This document shows, in pieces, positions 27,725 through 35,374 of a stretch of DNA of 35,374 nucleotides. This DNA is from an uncultured Clostridia bacterium (GTDB taxonomy: Bacteria; Bacillota; Clostridia; Oscillospirales; Oscillospiraceae): assembly GCA_945487445.1 (NCBI GenBank), contig CALYTU010000002.1, forward strand, positions 1-35,374. The letters run 5' to 3'. Position 1 is the stretch's first letter, and each line of letters opens with the position of its first letter. The notes beneath the pieces were generated by a model that worked only from the letters and a program-made list of their open reading frames with translations, had not been told where the DNA came from and ran no database searches. Made by a program: the position numbers and the translations under genes.

Positions 27725-27753
27725 TTGTATAGCTCTCGAACCTGTGGTATGAT
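27725..27753 (+). promoter_or_regulatory. Sigma-A-like promoter TTGTAT-N17-TATGAT
   Basis: Spacing 17 bp; 24 bp before the metallophosphoesterase start at 27777. Confidence 0.5.
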
Positions 27754-27776
27754 CTTGTCAGAGCCACAAAGGGGGT

Positions 27777-28340
27777 ATGAAGATCATGGTATATTTTATT
27801 GCCGATCCGCATTTTGGACATGAGAATGTGCTGCGGCTCTGCAACCGCCCGTTTGAAACCATCGAGCAGATGAACGAAACCCTGATCTATAACTGGAACA
27901 GGCGCGTAACCGGCAGCGACAATATCTACATCGTAGGTGATATGTTCTTTCGCTGCGAAGACCCGGAGTCGATCCTTATGAGGCTGCACGGAAAAAAGCA
28001 TCTGCTCGTTGGCAACCACGACAGTTCCTGGATGGGCAAGATCAAGCTCGAAAAGTATTTCAAAAGCGTGGAGCTCATGGCGATCACGTCCACCGGCACC
28101 CATGCGGTCACGCTCTGCCATTATCCGCTTCTGTCCTGGAAACACGCAAGAACCTCATATATGATCCACGGTCATATCCACGCAAATACCGATATGGATT
28201 TCTGGCCCCTCCTGCTGGCAAGAGAAAACGTACTGAACGCAGGCGTCGATCTGAATGGCTTCCAGCCCGTCACGCTGGAGGAGCTGATTGAAAACAATCG
28301 CCGCTTCAAGGCGGAGCATCCAACGACAGACGCAACCTAA
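27777..28340 (+). CDS. Calcineurin-like metallophosphoesterase
   Basis: FIADPHFGHENV, VGDMFF, LVGNHD, LCHYPLLSW, HGHIHAN motifs. Confidence 0.9.
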   Translation: MKIMVYFIADPHFGHENVLRLCNRPFETIEQMNETLIYNWNRRVTGSDNIYIVGDMFFRCEDPESILMRLHGKKHLLVGNHDSSWMGKIKLEKYFKSVELMAITSTGTHAVTLCHYPLLSWKHARTSYMIHGHIHANTDMDFWPLLLARENVLNAGVDLNGFQPVTLEELIENNRRFKAEHPTTDAT

Positions 28341-28357
28341 TCACTTGATTTTAAGGC

Positions 28358-28386
28358 TTGCTCAAACCACATTCACGATGTATAAT
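28358..28386 (+). promoter_or_regulatory. Sigma-A-like promoter TTGCTC-N17-TATAAT
   Basis: Consensus -10 with 17-bp spacer, 32 bp upstream of the likely HipA-like gene start. Confidence 0.6.
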
Positions 28387-28418
28387 ACAAATGGAAATAA
28401 ACAATGGAGGTGATAATC

Positions 28419-29603
28419 ATGAACAAACAGACAGATAAATACAGCTTACGGCTATATGATGATGAGCTTCTCCGCTTTTCTCTTTCTAAAGACGAGATCG
28501 GTTTTTTACACGCGGAGATATTGTCAGTTAACGAGAAATATCGTTCTCTTTTCCCTTTAGATTTAGTGCTAACAAGCGATGGTGTCGTGGAGTGGCTGAA
28601 TCACCGCGTTATCCCTAAGAATCGTGCATTTGTGGAAGAGATTCTTGCAAACTACGGATTAGAGCTTGATGATACGCAAGGAATTATAGATGTTTGCAAG
28701 GGGCTTTCGTTAAATGACAGCTATTGGATTGTTCCAGATGGTTTCTCCGGAAAATTTGCTGATTACAATTTGTATGAGAATCGGTTTTCTGAAATACTGT
28801 CACTTGTAGCATATACCGGAAACGCCGGTGAAAAAGACATTCTCTCTACGAGCCCAGAGCTTACAACCGGAGGTATGCTCCGTAAAGCTTGGAGGCATAT
28901 TGACGGCGATGGCATTTATTTGTATAAAGGAGGAACCTCGGGTTTTTCTAATACGGGAAACGAACCATATAGCGAGTACTATGCATACCAGATCGCGCAA
29001 AAAATGAACCTCAACGCTGTATCATATGATTTAGAACATTGGAAGGGCATTCTTGCCTCCAAGTGCAAGCTCTTTACAGACATTAATACCGCATATGTCC
29101 CTATTGGGCGGATTGTAACACACGGAGGGATTCGAGCTTGTCTTGATTATTACACTTCCCTTGGTCCTGAAGCGCTACAGCAGCTCAAAGATATGCTCGT
29201 ATTTGATTCCGTAATATACAATACGGACAGGCATTTTGGAAATTTCGGAGTGCTGCGAGACAATCACTCCGGGAAGATCATAGGTCCAGCGCCCATTTTT
29301 GATAATGGGCTTTCACTATTCTGTTATGCAACGCCCGGGAAACTCAGAAATTTGGACGAATACGCTAAAACTCTCACAAATCCCTATGACATTTCATATA
29401 ACAGATTGTGTCGAGGGTTAATGGAAAAACGGCAACGAGACAAGCTTCGTGCATTAATTGGTTTTTCCTTCCGGCAGCATCCTTCTTTGAATCTTCCGGA
29501 AGAGCGGTTGAAAGCAATTGAAAGGAAGATTCAAAACCGAGTTGCGGAGCTTCTATCATTGACACGCGAGAAGAAAAAAGACCGGAGCGGTCCCGAACTG
29601 TAA
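28419..29603 (+). CDS. HipA-like kinase domain protein, solitary
   Basis: LVFDSVIYNTDRHFGNFGVLRDNHSGKIIGPAPIFDNGLSLF matches the HipA-C catalytic/metal-binding pattern; ATG 28419 after SD tggaggtgat. Confidence 0.75.
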   Translation: MNKQTDKYSLRLYDDELLRFSLSKDEIGFLHAEILSVNEKYRSLFPLDLVLTSDGVVEWLNHRVIPKNRAFVEEILANYGLELDDTQGIIDVCKGLSLNDSYWIVPDGFSGKFADYNLYENRFSEILSLVAYTGNAGEKDILSTSPELTTGGMLRKAWRHIDGDGIYLYKGGTSGFSNTGNEPYSEYYAYQIAQKMNLNAVSYDLEHWKGILASKCKLFTDINTAYVPIGRIVTHGGIRACLDYYTSLGPEALQQLKDMLVFDSVIYNTDRHFGNFGVLRDNHSGKIIGPAPIFDNGLSLFCYATPGKLRNLDEYAKTLTNPYDISYNRLCRGLMEKRQRDKLRALIGFSFRQHPSLNLPEERLKAIERKIQNRVAELLSLTREKKKDRSGPEL

Positions 29604-29643
29604 CCGCTAACCTTGCGCGATCAGAAAACACCGTATATAATCC

Positions 29644-29676
29644 AGATCGGAAGCAGCTGTTTGTTGCTTCCGATCT
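29644..29676 (+). terminator. Perfect 12-bp stem-loop agatcggaagca / tgcttccgatct
   Basis: Perfect inverted repeat followed by tctctttg, downstream of the HipA-like gene. Confidence 0.65.
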
Positions 29677-29718
29677 TCTCTTTGTGCCACCAACAAAAAC
29701 AAGAAGAAGGGGTATAAA

Positions 29719-29958
29719 ATGAAATCTGAAAATAAAGTCTGCTCTACTTGCAGGCACTTCCGGAAATTCGAGCGGCCCTTCCAGCGCGAAGATGGTGCGG
29801 TGATTTACGGTTATTGCTTCAAGGACGCAAAAAGCAATTACTCTCCCAATATGGGAAAAGGCTATCCTGTGTTTCTGCCGCCGGATGCAGCCGGTGCGTG
29901 TAAGGATTATAAAATAGACAGATCTGATACACGCCCGGCACCCGGCTCCTCAACATGA
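29719..29958 (+). CDS. Small Cys-containing hypothetical protein (CSTC...YC...C)
   Basis: SD agaagaagggg; four cysteines in metal-binding-like spacing. Confidence 0.6.
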   Translation: MKSENKVCSTCRHFRKFERPFQREDGAVIYGYCFKDAKSNYSPNMGKGYPVFLPPDAAGACKDYKIDRSDTRPAPGSST

Positions 29959-29971
29959 AGGGAGCTCTGCT

Positions 29972-30391
29972 ATGCAAGAAATCAAATTCAGAAAGCCAGC
30001 ACCCGGAGCCTGCCCGCAGTACAAGTACTATTACATCAAAGACCGGTACATTGGGCGAGATCGCCACGGAAATGAGTGCTACGACTATGCGCTTTTCCGC
30101 AGGCTGCCTTTTGAAACTGTCCGGCAATTTCGGACAAGGAAGCAGGCATATCAGTATTTGAGCCGCCTTACATATCTGAGCCGATTTGATATTGAGATGG
30201 GCTGCTGCAATATCATCTGTCACGATCATGAGTACCTGGGCGTAATCTCCGGCGATACCATCTATCGGATCACAAAAAGGACACGGCTCTTAGAGAAAAG
30301 ACCATCGGAGGATCAGCGCCTGACAGGGTGGTTTGACCGATACGCAGACTGTCTTGCAGAAGCAAAATACTTATTGTCAAGTGAGGTGTAA
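29972..30391 (+). CDS. Hypothetical protein upstream of relaxase
   Basis: SD gaaggga, coherent 139-aa ORF ending directly before the relaxase gene. Confidence 0.6.
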   Translation: MQEIKFRKPAPGACPQYKYYYIKDRYIGRDRHGNECYDYALFRRLPFETVRQFRTRKQAYQYLSRLTYLSRFDIEMGCCNIICHDHEYLGVISGDTIYRITKRTRLLEKRPSEDQRLTGWFDRYADCLAEAKYLLSSEV

Positions 30392-30393
30392 AT

Positions 30394-31797
30394 ATGGCAA
30401 CAACACGTCTGATGGCGCTCCACGTCGGTGAAGGCCGGAGCGCTGGAAGCGCGATTAAGGACATCATCGAATATGTTGAAAACCCGGACAAGACAGATGG
30501 CTTCCAGCTTGTCACCGGCTATCAATGTGACAGCCGCGCCGCGGATATGGAATTTCTTTTCGCTAAGAAGATGTATGAGCAGAAAACAGGCCGCAGCCGA
30601 GGCAAAGATGATGTGATTGCATATCATCTTCGCCAGGCTTTCGCCCCCGGCGAAATCACGCCGGAGGAAGCGAACCGCCTGGGCCGGGAATTAGCCAAAC
30701 GCTTTACAAAAGGACGCCATGCTTTTGTCGTTGCAACGCACATAGATAAGCACCACATCCACAACCATATAATCTTCAACGCCGTCACCCTGAGCCACGA
30801 TAAAAAGTTCCGGGATTTTCGCCGCAGCTGGAAAGCATTGCGACGGCTGAATGACACCATCTGCATCGAAAATGGATACTCCATCGTAGAGGTTCCACAA
30901 TTCCAAGGCAAGAGTTATAATAAGTGGGAGGGCGATATATCCAGGCTGTCCCACAGAGATCGTCTTTGCCTTGCGATAGACGATGCTCTTGCACAAAAAC
31001 CAGCAACCTTTGATGGCTTTCTGCTTCTCATGAAGCAGCGGGGATACGAAGTCAAGGGATCGGTAAATCCGTCCTTCCGTGGAGGAGAACAGAAGCGCGG
31101 AATCCGCATGGATACGCTGGGCCCCGGTTACTCAGCGGAGGAAATCAAAAAGGTGCTTAGCGGGAAAGCGAAGCACACTTCCAAACGTGCAGCGCCTGTT
31201 TCTTCAACGCCCAAAAAGAAGAACAATCTTTTGATCGACATTCAGGCAAAACTCGCGGAAGGCAAGGGTGCCGGATATGCCAGTTGGGCAAAAAAGTACA
31301 ATCTTAAACAGATGGCACAGACCGTTGCTTTTTTGCAGGATCGTGGTCTTATGGACTACGATGTTTTATCTGAGACGGCTTCGCTCGCCGCCGAGAAATA
31401 CCACAAGCTTTCAGATGAAATTAAGACTGCGGAACAGCGGCTCTCTGAGATTGCCACGATGGAAAAACAAATCGTTGCTTACGCGAAAACGAGGGAGACC
31501 TACGTCGCTTATCGGAAGGCCGGATATTCCAAAGCCTTTCGCGCAGAGCATGAAAGTGAAATTCTGCTGCATCAAGCAGCCAAGGATTATTTCAATTCTG
31601 TCGGCGTTACGAAACTTCCCACAATCAAAAGCTTGAAGGCCGAATATGCAGAGCTGCTCACCAAGAAAAAAGAAGCATATCCGGAGTATCGTAAAGCCCG
31701 TGAGGAAATGCGTGAGCTGCTTACGGCGAAGGTAAACATAGCGCAGATTTTGGGTATCACCCCCAAAGAAGCCAAGACGCAAGAACAGTTAAAATAG
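30394..31797 (+). CDS. Relaxase/mobilization nuclease (MOBP-like, VirD2/MobA family)
   Basis: HAFVVATHIDKHHIHNHIIFNAVT three-His motif; GYQCD; coiled-coil C-terminus; SD gtgaggtg. Confidence 0.9.
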   Translation: MATTRLMALHVGEGRSAGSAIKDIIEYVENPDKTDGFQLVTGYQCDSRAADMEFLFAKKMYEQKTGRSRGKDDVIAYHLRQAFAPGEITPEEANRLGRELAKRFTKGRHAFVVATHIDKHHIHNHIIFNAVTLSHDKKFRDFRRSWKALRRLNDTICIENGYSIVEVPQFQGKSYNKWEGDISRLSHRDRLCLAIDDALAQKPATFDGFLLLMKQRGYEVKGSVNPSFRGGEQKRGIRMDTLGPGYSAEEIKKVLSGKAKHTSKRAAPVSSTPKKKNNLLIDIQAKLAEGKGAGYASWAKKYNLKQMAQTVAFLQDRGLMDYDVLSETASLAAEKYHKLSDEIKTAEQRLSEIATMEKQIVAYAKTRETYVAYRKAGYSKAFRAEHESEILLHQAAKDYFNSVGVTKLPTIKSLKAEYAELLTKKKEAYPEYRKAREEMRELLTAKVNIAQILGITPKEAKTQEQLK

Positions 31798-31892
31798 GAC
31801 GCCGCAAGGCGACCTCCATGAAGCGATTTCGGAGAAATCGTGCAGCTGTGACGCAGGCACATTCAGAGGGCTTGGGAAACTTCCCAACAAGC

Positions 31893-31935
31893 AAAAAATG
31901 TCCATCGAGGCCAGAGGCCGGAATGGACATTTTTT
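31893..31935. terminator. Bidirectional terminator-like hairpin aaaaaatgtccat ... atggacatttttt
   Basis: Perfect 13-bp stem with inner ggcc-aga-ggcc stem; A run on one side and T run on the other. Confidence 0.75.
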
Positions 31936-31936
31936 C

Positions 31937-31956
31937 GCATGTGTACGTACACATGC
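31937..31956. repeat. 20-bp perfect palindrome GCATGTGTACGTACACATGC
   Basis: Exact self-complementarity read from sequence, 1 nt after the terminator-like hairpin. Confidence 0.9.
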
Positions 31957-32084
31957 CCTGCTTGCCGGTAGTGAAACGGGCCAGAATGGGCCGGTTCACG
32001 GAACCCCGGACGCGAAGCGGAACGGACCGCTTCCGGAGGAAGTGAATGAGCCAAGTTTGTCACTTCTGCATGGAGGGAAATTTT

Positions 32085-32564
32085 TTGAAATATCAGCAAA
32101 GCGATTTTGAAAAAATTTTGAAGAACAAGGGGGCAATTGTCTATCCGGCTGCCAACGGCCCGACCGTGTTTCTGAACGCCAAGTTTTTTGACAGCCAAGA
32201 TGAGTTTGCGTTTTGGAAATCCATCTCGGACGAAGATTATCGCATCAGAGAGACGGCGGAGCGCCGGGAGAGAACGCATACAGTCCCCATCTCGGACTTA
32301 CCGGAGGAGCTGACCGCGGTGCAAAGCGCTGAAAGCGCTCTGATCGCGCGGCTTGACGTTTCCCTGGATCAAGAGCAGCTGCGCACAATTCTATCAAAGC
32401 TGCGTAGTATTCTGACTGAAAGGCAGCTCCGTCGCTACTGGCTCTGCGTGGTCTGCGGCCATTCCCGCAAGGAGCTGGCAGCCCAGGAGGGAGTATCAAG
32501 CACCGCAGTTGTCAAATCCATCCGTCAAGCAAAGAGCCGGATCGACGCATCCGGCATTTTTTAA
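32085..32564 (+). CDS. Sigma-70-like (region 4) DNA-binding protein
   Basis: ILTERQLRRYWLCVVCGHSRKELAAQEGVSSTAVVKSIRQAKSRI HTH; TTG 32085 after SD ggaggg (the ORF track extends to an upstream ATG at 32046). Confidence 0.7.
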   Translation: MKYQQSDFEKILKNKGAIVYPAANGPTVFLNAKFFDSQDEFAFWKSISDEDYRIRETAERRERTHTVPISDLPEELTAVQSAESALIARLDVSLDQEQLRTILSKLRSILTERQLRRYWLCVVCGHSRKELAAQEGVSSTAVVKSIRQAKSRIDASGIF

Positions 32565-32576
32565 TCGCAAGTCTCA

Positions 32577-32602
32577 GGGGCGGAGCAATCCGCCCCGCTT
32601 TT
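32577..32602 (+). terminator. ggggcgga-gcaa-tccgcccc hairpin followed by gcttttta
   Basis: Perfect 8-bp GC-rich stem plus T run after the sigma-like gene. Confidence 0.7.
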
Positions 32603-32631
32603 TACATCCAAGAGAAATATTTTTAACATCC

Positions 32632-32659
32632 TTGCAAAAATATCTTGACAGAGTATAAT
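32632..32659 (+). promoter_or_regulatory. Promoter-like TTGCAA-N16-TATAAT
   Basis: Consensus -10; 53 bp upstream of the 55-aa ORF at 32713. Confidence 0.5.
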
Positions 32660-32712
32660 CGGCTTAGAAAGCAACCAAAACAAATCCGCCAGCCAGATCG
32701 AGGAGATAATCT

Positions 32713-32880
32713 ATGGACGTTTGGACCGTAAAACACAATAATCGGCCCGGAGGCTGCTGCTCTCCCATCCCATATTGCGGCTACACCCGGAAGCAGCTGT
32801 TGCAGATGGCGGAAAAAGATTATTCCCTGTTTCGCAACGGGGAAAGGGTTACGATCAGCGAAATCAAAAAGCTGAAATAA
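32713..32880 (+). CDS. Small 55-aa ORF MDVWTVKHNNRPGGCCSPIPYCGYTRKQLLQMAEKDYSLFRNGERVTISEIKKLK
   Basis: SD cgaggagataatct then ATG; own promoter and upstream terminator; below the ORF-track size cutoff. Confidence 0.55.
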   Translation: MDVWTVKHNNRPGGCCSPIPYCGYTRKQLLQMAEKDYSLFRNGERVTISEIKKLK

Positions 32881-33217
32881 GATAATTTCCGCAGGATCGG
32901 ACAGAAAATAAAAAATTTTTTCGCAAAACCAGCGCAAAAGGTTCATTTTCGGCCCGATTTTTTGCATTTAATAGAGGGACATTTGGGAGCCCTCCTTGCA
33001 GCTTGACAATTGAACATACCATGATACAGGTACAGCGCCTGTGGGCGAGCAATTCTGCGGCACACGCCGGGACAGCCAACACCGGAAGGAGGTTATCCCG
33101 TTGGCCGAGCGATCAATGCGCCGCAGAGCCAGGATCAGCAATCCTGGACAGCAATGACACCACCGACGCTTCGACCTCCTGCTACGGCCTCCCACTGACT
33201 TGCGGGGGAGCACGGGA

Positions 33218-33340
33218 ATGTACGCCAGCCTTACAAGCAGCGGCATTTCGGTGTTGGGACAGTCTGCCAAGACGGCCTGTGTTGTGCCAGTTGCCAGGGA
33301 TGTGAGAATATGGCAACAATCAGATCGGAGGATGGTATGA
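33218..33340 (+). CDS. Putative 40-aa protein MYASLTSSGISVLGQSAKTACVVPVARDVRIWQQSDRRMV
   Basis: SD gggggag 7 nt before the ATG; ATGA overlap with the ORF at 33337. Confidence 0.4.
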   Translation: MYASLTSSGISVLGQSAKTACVVPVARDVRIWQQSDRRMV

Positions 33341-33525
33341 AATATACGAAATCCGAAAGCGTCTCCGATCCGGCGTCTGCAATGGTTTATGAGCTCGATG
33401 GGCGGCGCTTTGTTGTTGATACTGCGTATCAGAACAATAGCGGCCTCCACATCGCACAGCTCCTTATACGCTGCATGGTCAACGATGGCAAATTATCATC
33501 TGAGATCCATGACGCGGCAAAGTGA
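33337..33525 (+). CDS. Putative 62-aa protein upstream of recombinase (distantly TnpW-like?)
   Basis: MKYTKSESVSDPASAMVYELDGRRFVVDTAYQNNSGLHIAQLLIRCMVNDGKLSSEIHDAAK; SD cggagg; translationally coupled to the previous ORF. Confidence 0.5.
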   Translation: MKYTKSESVSDPASAMVYELDGRRFVVDTAYQNNSGLHIAQLLIRCMVNDGKLSSEIHDAAK

Positions 33526-33577
33526 TCTGTGGTAGAATAAGCCTGTAAATATTGCGTGGCTGCCGGAAAGGAGGCGT

Positions 33578-35287
33578 ATGAAAAGAAGCAACAAAAAAGA
33601 CCGTGACAGCACGGCTTTTATCTATGTTCGCCTGTCCCGGGATGATGGCCTAGAAGGCGAAAGCTACAGCATCAGCAATCAAAAGAAGCTGCTTGCCAAA
33701 GCAGCAAAAGACGCCGGGTACACCAACATCGTGACCTACGCCGACGACGGTGTATCCGGCGTCACGATGAACCGGCCCGGCTTCCAAGCCATGCTGGCCG
33801 AGTTGGAAAAGGATCATGCTGCTGCCGTCTACGTGAAGGACATGAGCCGTCTTGGGAGAAATTACATCGAAGTCGGGAAACTGACAGAAGAATTCTTCCC
33901 GCAGCATGAAATTCGCCTTGTGGCAATTTCAGACGGCATTGACACCAACGCAGGAGAGAATGAGCTGGCTCCGATCCGAAACCTGTTCAACGAATGGTAC
34001 GCCAGGGACATTTCCAAGAAACGACGGATCAGCAACAAGGTCCGCGGAAACTCCGGCGAACCTCTTGGGCCTCCACCCTATGGATACCGCAAGGATCAGG
34101 ATGATCCAAAGCGCTGGGTAATAGAGCCCGAGGCTGCTGCGACTGTCAGAAGGATTTATGATTCTTTTCTTTCCGGGCAAGGCGTTGAACAAATAGCGAA
34201 AGCCCTGGGTGAGGATGGAATCCTGACGCCGAGCGCTTATTGGGAAGCCCACGGAATAAGCCGAGCCGGAAAGGAAAAAGCCTTATCCCCCACTTTGTGG
34301 AGCAGAGGAACGATCATCAAGATTCTGACGAAGCAAGAATACTGCGGAGACGTCATAAACTTCCGCACGTACTCAAAGAGCTACAAGCTGAAGGCCAGAA
34401 TTGAGAATGATCCGGAGAATTGGGCAGTTTTCAAGGACGTGAACGAGGCGATCATTGATCGTGCGACTTGGGAACGCGTCCAGGTGAAGCGAAAGGGACT
34501 CCGCAAACGCAAGGCATTTGATGGCGAGGTCAGCTTATTTTCCGGCCTTGTCACCTGTGCCGATTGCGGCAGCAACATGAACTTCCGCTTTAACCAGCGC
34601 AACCATGAAATCACGTTTTTCAGCTGTTCAAACTATAAGGGCAACAGGGGTGGTACGTGTGAAAGCACTCACTACATCCGCGTTGACTTTCTGGAACAGA
34701 TTGTCCTCGGAGAAATTCGCCGCCTGACGAAGTATGCAACTGCATACGAAGATCAGTTTGCGGAGGCCGTCATGGAGCTCTCAATCAAGAACGCCGAAGC
34801 AGACCGTGAGGCCCAGCAAAAGAACCTTTGGGCGATGGAGGCCAGAGACCGCGAGCTGGACAAGCTCTTTGAGCGGCTCTATGAGGACAACGTATCCGGC
34901 AAGCTGACAGACGAACGTTTTGCCAGAATGTCCGAGCGATACGACGCCGAGCAGAAGGAGCTTGCGGAAAAGATCAGCGCCACCCGGAAAGCTCTGGAAA
35001 AGAGCGTATCAAAGGCGCTGACCAAGGATATGTTCCTCTCCATCGTCCGCAAGTATACCCGAGCGCGAAAGCTCACCCGACCGATGGTCAACGAGCTGAT
35101 TGATCACATCGACGTACACCAGGCCGAAAAGGTAGACGGCGTATGGGAACAACGATTGACGATCCACTACAATGTGATCGGGCCAATCGTCATCCCGGAA
35201 GATATTCCGCTGCCTGCTCCGGAAGTCACCGTAAACACCCGCAAGGGAGTTTGGGTGAACTACGCTGCCGGACAAAAAAATGAGTGA
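33578..35287 (+). CDS. Large serine recombinase (ICE integrase/excisionase)
   Basis: YVRLSRDDGLEGESYSISNQ, YADDGVSGVTMNRPGFQAML, VKDMSRLGRNYIEVG, zinc ribbon CADCGSNMNF...FSCSNYKGNRGGTCESTHYIR, coiled coil. Confidence 0.95.
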   Translation: MKRSNKKDRDSTAFIYVRLSRDDGLEGESYSISNQKKLLAKAAKDAGYTNIVTYADDGVSGVTMNRPGFQAMLAELEKDHAAAVYVKDMSRLGRNYIEVGKLTEEFFPQHEIRLVAISDGIDTNAGENELAPIRNLFNEWYARDISKKRRISNKVRGNSGEPLGPPPYGYRKDQDDPKRWVIEPEAAATVRRIYDSFLSGQGVEQIAKALGEDGILTPSAYWEAHGISRAGKEKALSPTLWSRGTIIKILTKQEYCGDVINFRTYSKSYKLKARIENDPENWAVFKDVNEAIIDRATWERVQVKRKGLRKRKAFDGEVSLFSGLVTCADCGSNMNFRFNQRNHEITFFSCSNYKGNRGGTCESTHYIRVDFLEQIVLGEIRRLTKYATAYEDQFAEAVMELSIKNAEADREAQQKNLWAMEARDRELDKLFERLYEDNVSGKLTDERFARMSERYDAEQKELAEKISATRKALEKSVSKALTKDMFLSIVRKYTRARKLTRPMVNELIDHIDVHQAEKVDGVWEQRLTIHYNVIGPIVIPEDIPLPAPEVTVNTRKGVWVNYAAGQKNE

Positions 35288-35319
35288 CGCTACAGTACAG
35301 ATACTGTAACGTCACTCAT
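35280..35319 (-). terminator. Rho-independent terminator of tRNA-Pro (17 bp of stem with one mismatch, then T7 on - strand)
   Basis: atgagtgacg-c-tacagta-caga-tactgta-a-cgtcactcat; aaaaaaa at 35274-35280 reads as T7 on the minus strand. Confidence 0.8.
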
Positions 35320-35321
35320 CA

Positions 35322-35374
35322 TGGTCCGAGTGACTGGATTCGAACCAGCGGCCTCTTGAACCCCATTCAAGCGC
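35322..35374 (-). tRNA. tRNA-Pro(GGG), 3' part, truncated by window end
   Basis: Minus strand: GCGCTTGAATGGGGTTCAAGAGGCCGCTGGTTCGAATCCAGTCACTCGGACCA; anticodon stem CTTGA/TCAAG, loop ATGGGGT, T-loop TTCGAAT, CCA encoded. Confidence 0.85.

Noticed and set aside
27372-27732. C-terminal Arg-rich extension of the 26905-27732 ORF
   Set aside because: Arises from the frameshift in SLH repeat 3; the real SLH ending is in another frame and stops at 27440.
33003-33305. 100-aa + strand ORF and a TTGACA box at 33003
   Set aside because: No good SD for the ORF, low-complexity composition, and no convincing -10 element at 16-18 bp from the TTGACA.
32968-33450. 160-aa minus-strand ORF with many Cys/Arg before the recombinase
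   Set aside because: No SD or domain; overlaps a better-supported + strand small-ORF chain.
1-35374. CRISPR array, rRNA or antibiotic-resistance gene
   Set aside because: No regularly spaced repeats, rRNA sequence or recognisable resistance determinant seen in the window.

Overview
The window is almost entirely a Tn1549/CTn-like integrative conjugative element (ICE) from a Firmicutes (Clostridia-type) host. All main genes are on the + strand. In order: a truncated Maff2-like end, TrbL/VirB6, PrgI, VirB4, an NlpC/P60 hydrolase, SSB, DUF4315- and DUF4366-like proteins, topoisomerase III, an ArdC-type polyvalent protein, a TTRAP-like protein, a 3195-aa ArdC-N/MutS-I-like/methylase/SF2-helicase protein, a DUF3849-like protein and MobC. 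Then comes a ~5.8 kb cargo block (SLH-M14 peptidase, broken CHAP-SLH gene, metallophosphoesterase, HipA-like kinase, two small proteins), the relaxase, a sigma-70-like protein, small ORFs and a large serine recombinase. The recombinase ends against a tRNA-Pro(GGG) on the opposite strand, at the right edge. Most notable: (i) a TnpV-like gene with its own Shine-Dalgarno lies in the +1 frame inside the giant helicase ORF without interrupting it; (ii) a CHAP-SLH surface protein is broken by an in-frame TGA and a -1 frameshift; (iii) an SLH-anchored M14 peptidase has a non-carboxypeptidase-like catalytic signature; (iv) a chain of tiny, partly ATGA-coupled ORFs precedes the recombinase; (v) the recombinase stop codon lies inside the tRNA-Pro terminator hairpin; (vi) there are inverted-repeat-rich non-coding regions, including a 20-bp perfect palindrome downstream of the relaxase. 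No database search was run. Family calls come from recognisable motifs and gene order.
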